39,672 nt of DNA from the NCBI GenBank assembly GCA_002964805.2, contig PUDQ02000061.1, positions 1 to 39,672 of the forward strand. Direction: 5' to 3'. Of the stretch, positions 33,401 to 39,672 are shown piece after piece. The DNA is from Trametes villosa. Taxonomy: Eukaryota; Basidiomycota; Agaricomycetes; Polyporales; Polyporaceae. Numbering within the stretch: the first letter of the stretch is position 1; the number at the start of each line of letters is the position of its first letter. The notes beneath the pieces were generated by a model. That model saw nothing but the letters and a program-made list of their open reading frames with translations. It made no database searches and was not told the origin of the DNA. The position numbers and the translations under genes were made by a program.

Positions 33401-36400
33401 CCCACGCCGCCCAAGGGAAATCAGTACAAGCCGCGCGGTCTGCAGGGGCCCGACGCTCACCTTGTTACGAACAGGATCCGCCGAGCAGTACGTCCATAGA
33501 CGAAACCGCCGCGGGATATCCAGCAGGAGCCCTGCGCCGTGAGGCTGCCGACGCGCTGCCTCTCCAGAAACCGCCCCACCGATCTCAAGACGATGCTCGG
33601 ATGCTTTCATGTGGCTAGAAGCGCGCCCGGGCGGCCATTGGAGGTCCCACGAAGCGCGTCGTGCGGGGACGACAGGTGAGCGTCCTCCTCGAGAAAAACG
33701 ACGTACCGCTGACAGCCGGCTCCGAGCACAGTCCGCCGGGACGCCTGTTCGTCCGCCGTGCCCTTCCGTCGTCCTCCGGCGCGCGTTATGACGAGAGGGC
33801 GCGGGGAGCTCGACGCGGCGCGGCGGCGGGCGCCCGCCCTCGCGCACATGCTGGTGCTCGAGCCGTCGCCCCCGCGCGGGCGGGAATGCGCGCGTCGTGT
33901 CGGCGCATCCCTATGGGGGACGCCCGCCTCGCTCTACACGTACGAGGTAAGCAGGACGCAATCGGTGCAGTGTGCGTGTACTCACCTTGCTTAACAGTCC
34001 CTCCCTGCCACCGTCTCGCAGAACGGCGGCAAACCCCGAGCTCGGCGCTACGAGGGAAGCTCGTGCGGCGCACGCAGCTCGGCCGTTGCGTTGCACACGC
34101 GCGTGGCAGGCCCGCCCCCACGTCGTCGTGCAGCCGAAGACGAGCTGCGATTTCGAGCCACGATGTCAGCAATGTGCTGATCGTGTACATCTAATCGAAA
34201 TACTCACTACAGCGCATTCCAGTCGCTCCGGACGCCCCGTCGGTGCGTTCGTGCGCGCCCTGGGAGCTCCTGCCGCGCACGCCGGACCTGTCGCGCCGTG
34301 CGGCGCGCATCCTTCCTCGTACGCATCGTGCGTCTTGCACGCCGCTGCTTGTACGTCGTTGACGCGAGGCGCAGGACGCGATCGTCCGCCGTCGTCGGCG
34401 AACTCGCCCTCCACGAGCGGGGCGCGTCGGACACGTTCTTGGTGCGGACAGAGGCCTGCAGAGCCTGGTCTCAGCACGGTAAGCACATTCGTATCAGGGG
34501 TGGAGAGTGCATGGGACTCACCCGTGATCCAGCCCGAGGCGTCCGTGCACGGCGTCGAGACGCGTCGAATCGACGCGTCTCAACGTGCACGGACGTGCGG
34601 TGCGTCGCCGTGCCGCCCCCTGGGCCGGAGCGTCGTGGAGGACGTGTGGTGTGTCCGGCCGGTGCGAGTATGGGAGGGGAGGGGGGGTGGAGACGCAGCA
34701 CGTCGCCGGGAGGAGGGAGGGAGGTGGGGTAGGCGGTGACGGGAAGGAGGAGAAGGGCGGGGGGCTCGCGAGGCGAACACGGGGACGTCGGGGGGAGGCC
34801 CCCGGCGGGGGTGCTCAAAATTTGACCTTGACAGACCCGCCCGGCGCAACCGAGTTGCTCCCGGCAGATGGGTCGTCTCTGGGCATATCCGGGCGCGATC
34901 CCCCGCCGTCTCGCGTGCTCACGGGTGCCCTCGAGGTGAGTATCCACGTTACACTCCCCCTGTGTCTCCCCAACTCCCGCCTGGCTGCCCAGGCCCGTCC
35001 ACAGCACTTGTAACATCTCAGCTGCGATTTCTATCGCCCCTGGCATGTCACAATTGCTATGGACTGGCCAGGGGTATTATCTAACCACTACAGTCTCTAC
35101 AGAGTGTGAAACGACGTCCCAGAGTATGTCTTTGTGTGCCTCAAGCTGTATGTTACACCGCTCAATCTGAATGGACTGTCTGAGTAGAATATGAGTTCGG
35201 ATATATTGTGTGCACTCTCTGATACTGCTGAGACGTCTGAATAAGCTGAGGTCCACTCAGGGCAGTGCTCGACTGCTGTGTGAATGAATGAATGAGTGTC
35301 TGGTCAGGCTCCTGTGTGCTATATAGTAATGTCATGGAGTTCGACCAGTAGCAGCCCCAAATGTATTCGTATTCGCCTGAAGGCCGGCATACAGCATGTT
35401 CATACCATTGGATACTCGGAACACACAAAATCGAGAGGGAGGGAAGTCGGGCGGGGCGGTGCGCATCGATCGCGCTCGGAGTAGGTTCAGGAAGCTCAAG
35501 GTCTGGGTCGTGCGAAGTTGTACACCGGATCCCTTCCTCCCTATTCGACGAGATATCTCCGTTCGCAGGGCTCGCTTCCGATCCGCATGACAGTATCGAG
35601 ACGAGACGGAAATATCAGCTCGTCGTCGTCGTTCGTGCAGTCGCGAGCCCGGTGTGCCGTTCAAGAGCTCGCTGCACTTGCGCAGTTTGGCTTGCACTCA
35701 GCGGATTTCGACGAGTCTCTCCCTCGTTCATGCTGAGAGCGTGTATTCCGTCTCGTTTACACTAATGTACATGGACCATGGTCCAGACGTACGGAAAAAG
35801 ACGCCCCCGCTCCCGAACATGCTGCATGCAGTTACGAGAGATCCAACTTCCGGGGGATGTCTCCGTTGCGCTTCGATATCCTCCCCATTCCCGCCGTCGG
35901 CTACGTTCGCGAAGCCGAGTACGACTCTCCTGCGTCGACGCGCGGAGCACCGCCCGCGACCGACGTCCGCCACACCTGCACGCCCCGACGTGCTGCACAC
36001 TGCGCGAGGCGGGCAACTCGTGCAGCTTCGCGCCACGGCTCACTGTGCTGGTCAGTGCATCATACGGATATACGGGTAGCACTCACTCTTGTCCCTCGCG
36101 CGGCAGGTACACAAACCGCCCGTCGAGTTGAGCCGAACGGGGGACGATCGCGAGCGCGACGTCCGTCTTGCGCGTCAGTCCCGAATGATGTACGTACTAG
36201 TCTACCCCGTCCCGCCCTCCGACGACGCGCGTCGTGCGCCCATTGGTACCGGAGAATGCACCCCGACGCACTCCTCCGACGTCCCCGGCGACTCGACCCG
36301 ATCTCGAGCAGCCGGACGCTCGTCCGCGGTGTGCACGCCTCGGGACATCCGCTGATTGGGCCCGTGGATGCGTGCGTGCGTGCGAATGTGAGCGCAGCGG

Positions 36401-39400
36401 GTGGCTGCTCGTTTCCGGGCTCGAATGACGGAAGGTGCACGCGGGACACTGTGGTGGTGCCCCGCGCCCTTGCTCGCTAGCGGTGCTGCTCGGAGAAGAT
36501 GTCTATAAGTACTGGCTGTCTCGACTTCGTGCAGTACACTACTCACCTCCTCCCCTCGCGATCGCCTCCGGTACGCTCTCCACCCCCGGGCCCTCGTCGC
36601 GCCCCACGCCCACAGGCTGCCGCCGACAGACCACGCTGCCCGCACGACGCGCGAGCACACTCCGCGCGCCGGCACCCGAATGGACGAGGTGAGTATACTA
36701 CTGCTCCTTCGCGCTCGAGCCCGCCTGACGTGCGCCGGCTGCTCGCGCCAGGAAGAGTTCGAGCCTCTCGCGCTCGACACGCCTACGCCCCGGTGAGCCC
36801 CAGCACTCGGCTTGCCGCATCGTACTTACAACAACGCAGCCGCGAACGGGCTCGCGCACGTCGCCTGTGCCACGCGGAATCCGCCGTACTCAGACCCTAA
36901 CGCCACACCTGGCGCGAACGCGCTCTTCGAGCTTCCGGTACGCGACGTACGTACCTTCCACCTTCCCGACGTGCGGGGCTTCCTGCTCACGCGTTGCCGT
37001 TTCGTTCCTAGTCCGCAGCGCCGCCCTCGACGAGCAAACGCAGCGCAGGTATGCCACTACCTGTACGTATCCCGCTTTCGCTCGCTCAAACGATCGTGTT
37101 CGGCTCTCACCTTCATTTAGCTTCCACAGGTATCCGCAGGGATGCGAAGACCGGCGCAGCACGCGAAACGAGACTGTACGCACCTTTCATGAGCACACTG
37201 TGGGCGTCCCGAGTCGACTCACCTTCTACACAGCGCCCCGGTCGAGCTCGGCGGGAGACGAGGAGACGAGGGCGGGCCGGATCGTACCTGCACGAGATCG
37301 TACATGTACAGACAGTCGGGGGCGGGGGGTGAGTCCGGGGACGGCGCGGAGGAGGGCGGGCGTGCACGGCACACGAAACGGCGGCGAGCGCGGGGGCGCT
37401 TCTCAGGCCGAGAATGGCGCGGGTGGGGCGCGTACGGGAGGACGGCGGACGGCAGGTCCCCCCCGCCCCGCCTCACAAGTCACACTGACAGTTGCGAGGG
37501 CGGCGGGTCAGCGCGCTCCAAGCAGGCGCGAGCGGCCCGGCGCGGAGGCACATCGTCCGTGCGCGTCAGGGGCGTGAACGCAGCCCCTCGACGCGTCCTT
37601 ACCGGAGCCAAAGAGGAGGGGTGGGGTGCTTGTGGGTGCATCTAGACGGACGCGGTCGGCACGCCGTGCGCTTCACAAACCGCGAGCCGCGACGCGGACG
37701 TCGTCGGGCTCCTGTGGGAGGCTTGTGGGCGCGGTGTCGACGCTCGGAGAGACGGAGTCGCCCGAGGATGGGCACGGGCGGAACAGAGGTCGAAGTCTGG
37801 AGGACGGCCCAGGAACGACGAGGCGCGCGTCAAGTGGCGAGCTGTGGCTGCCGTCGTTCCTGATCCGCGCACGGGCGCGGGCGCGGGCGCGGGTGCGGGA
37901 GACGGGTCGTCCCGTCGACGACGCTTGCGAGGCGGCCGGATTTGCGCCGCGGGAGGCGAGGTGCCTCGCGGTCGTCCTTGACGGGCCTGCGACCTCGCGT
38001 GTCGACGTCGTCCGGCCGTACGTACGAGTGCACGCGCGGGCGTCGGGGCTCGGGGCTCTCCTTGAAGCGAGCAGCGCGGACGCTCAGCGCTCAGGGTGCG
38101 CCACATGCGCGGTGTCGTCTCGAGCACGCTGCAGGACGGTAGTGAGCACTCGGATGCGGCCCGAGACGACTACGGGCTCACCGTCTGCAGGCAGTAAGCT
38201 ACACGACCGCGTGCGGGACGTCGGCGGGACGTTCGTCTGCCGCCCCGCACTGTCTCCGCTGTAGCCTCGGCGGTGCTTCCGGGATCGTCGAGGCTGCAGC
38301 TCGAGACGCCCGCCGCGCCGAGACCCGGCGACGAACGCCTCGGACTGCGAGATGAGCGTCGTCAGTACAGCGGGAGAGGAGTCCCGAACGAGGCGCACTC
38401 ACTCGTGGCGAGGCGTGTACGGGGCGGCGCGGTGGCGTTCTGCTCGTCCTGCGCGGACGGTGGCGAGGCGGGCGCTGGGGTAGCGGTGTCGGGCACGAGC
38501 GGCGCCGTTCGCGCAGAGCACGCCCGTAGCGCGTCGACACAGAGCTGGGAGACGTCGCCCGGCACGCAGAGAGGCTAGGAGAGGAGGGTGTCAGTGGCTG
38601 CGGGTACGGTCGGGTGTGGACCGCGAACAAGTCGCCGGCGCGTGCACAGCGCGGCGCCGTCGAGCGGGACAGTCCCGAGCGGCGCGTGCACGCCGCGGCC
38701 GTCCGATGTCGATCTGCGCGGCGCCGCTACGTACGAGGCTCGGTGTATCGCTACCGGGGCCGTATGTGCGCGTAGAAGCCGTGGGAGTCGTGCCCGTGGA
38801 CGTCGAGACGACGGCCGCGAGCTGCTCGTGCACGTCCAACTTTTGGGCGCTTAAGCGCTTGGGGCGCGAACGGCCTCCTTTTCGCCCCTCACGTCGGGCA
38901 CATGCCGCGGACGGCTCTCGTTTTCGCATTATCAGGTACATTACACTACATAGACACAGCGTGAGCACCACAAGGAGAAACTATCGAGCGCGCACGCGGG
39001 CACAGAGGAAACCGCGCCGGCCCCGCGCCGAGAATGTTTCGGCACGTGGGCGGGGCAGCACGACGCGGCGCACGCGGACATGGTGCGGAACGGGTAATTT
39101 CGAACGTTTCTAGTGCGTACGTACCGGTTTTGTGGCCATCCGGCGAGGTCGATTTTTGAGTCCCATGAAGTCGTGGTCGCGGCCGCAGCAGCGCGGGGAG
39201 GTCCAGTTCGTGGGCGCCTAATCCCGCGTTGGGCGAGCGTGGCCCGTCTCTGGGATACGCTCTGCCGCAAGCGGATTTCGACCGCGTAATCGATGCGCAC
39301 AGGCGGTGGTATCTGTGTAGAGCCAGGATTAGCGAAACGAGCGAATTCGGGCGAGGGAAGCGGGAGGAACGGCGGGAACAGGGGGCGGGGTGGACGTGGT

Positions 39401-39672
39401 TTTGCGTGGAGAGGCGCGGAAACGGATAGAATGGGTGGGGAGATGTTCGTAGGGCACATAGCAATCGAAACGAGAGCCGGGGCACTCACCGGAGAGGGGC
39501 GGCAGGGGATTCTTGTCGACCGGGCCTCTTGTTCTGCCCGTAGCGCACCCGTCCGGTGGTTTCTCGGCGCGCGAACGACGCAGGGGGGCGCTTGGAGACT
39601 GCGCCGTGTGCGCTGAGCAGGTGTCGCGAGGGGGCGCGGGCGGGAGGGGTAGATTTTGTCGAAATACGGGAG
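33080..39672. repeat. Right copy of the large direct repeat (copy B)
   Basis: Same orientation as 1-6523. The offset drifts from 33079 at the start to 33149 at the end. Indels seen relative to copy A include an altered junction near 33138, loss of an 8-bp duplication near 34110, a 4-bp gain near 34466, a 3-bp gain near 35632, a 6-bp gain near 37885 and a 72-bp gain at 39509-39580. The small indels mostly change the copy number of short tandem motifs, as expected of slippage in non-coding DNA. The right end is cut by the window. Confidence 0.95.
39509..39580. repeat. 72-bp segment present only in copy B
   Basis: Copy A reads straight through at 6431/6432, inside the doubled motif CAGGGGCAGGGG. 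Copy B has 72 extra bases between the two CAGGGG units. It has no obvious terminal inverted repeats. It could be an insertion in B or a deletion in A between short direct repeats; the window cannot tell which. Confidence 0.85.

Noticed and set aside
33972..34739. 255-codon plus-strand ORF in copy B, and 237-codon relative at 1231-1944 in copy A
   Set aside because: Small indels between copies change which frames are open, so the frame is not under coding constraint. Composition is that of GC-rich repeat DNA.
36202..36780. 192-codon minus-strand ORF in copy B
   Set aside because: Broken in the nearly identical copy A into two shorter frames, with no family motif.

Overview
The window looks like nuclear DNA of an agaricomycete (mushroom-forming basidiomycete, possibly Polyporales). 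The genes are cut by many short introns (45-75 bp), the DNA is GC-rich, and the recognisable families (Plavaka transposase, fungal TET/JBP-like dioxygenase, F-box-like/LRR proteins, a large charged repeat-associated protein family) are typical of that group. Species and chromosome cannot be told from the sequence. All gene models were built by eye from reading frame, splice signals and phase, without transcripts or database searches.

Layout. Positions 1-6523 and 33080-39672 are two direct copies of one GC-rich repeat, about 98-99% alike by eye. Both window ends lie inside it, so the window may be a contig that stops in a repeat. No convincing gene is seen in either copy; ORFs there open and close between the copies. 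A degenerate array of roughly 250-bp units leads into the right copy. From 6524 to 11580 there is more repeat-like DNA, including seven tandem 112-bp units (7871-8671), and no gene I can support.

The middle is a transposon-rich gene island. On the minus strand lie a decayed gene with a C-terminal membrane helix (11581-12385), then a 12-exon Plavaka-type DDE transposase with an uninterrupted 1194-residue model (12511-16748). Next comes a 2.6-kb foldback element with about 0.93-kb inverted arms (17051-19649), followed by a five-exon TET/JBP-like 2-oxoglutarate/Fe(II) dioxygenase with all catalytic residues present (20073-22120). Diverging from it on the plus strand is a 301-residue protein of unknown family (23245-24259). 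An F-box-like gene (24726-26359, minus) and a 744-residue acidic/basic nuclear-type protein (26756-29411, plus) share a 396-bp divergent promoter. A pirin-family bicupin gene (30259-31318, plus) is the only clear conserved housekeeping-type gene.

Working together. Fungal TET/JBP genes are known to spread with transposons, mainly the KDZ class. Here an apparently intact TET/JBP gene sits 3.3 kb from an apparently intact Plavaka transposase on the same strand, and head-to-head with an unrecognised gene. The most interesting possibility is a mobile module that carries its own DNA-base-modifying enzyme. No element ends joining these genes were found, so this is inference.
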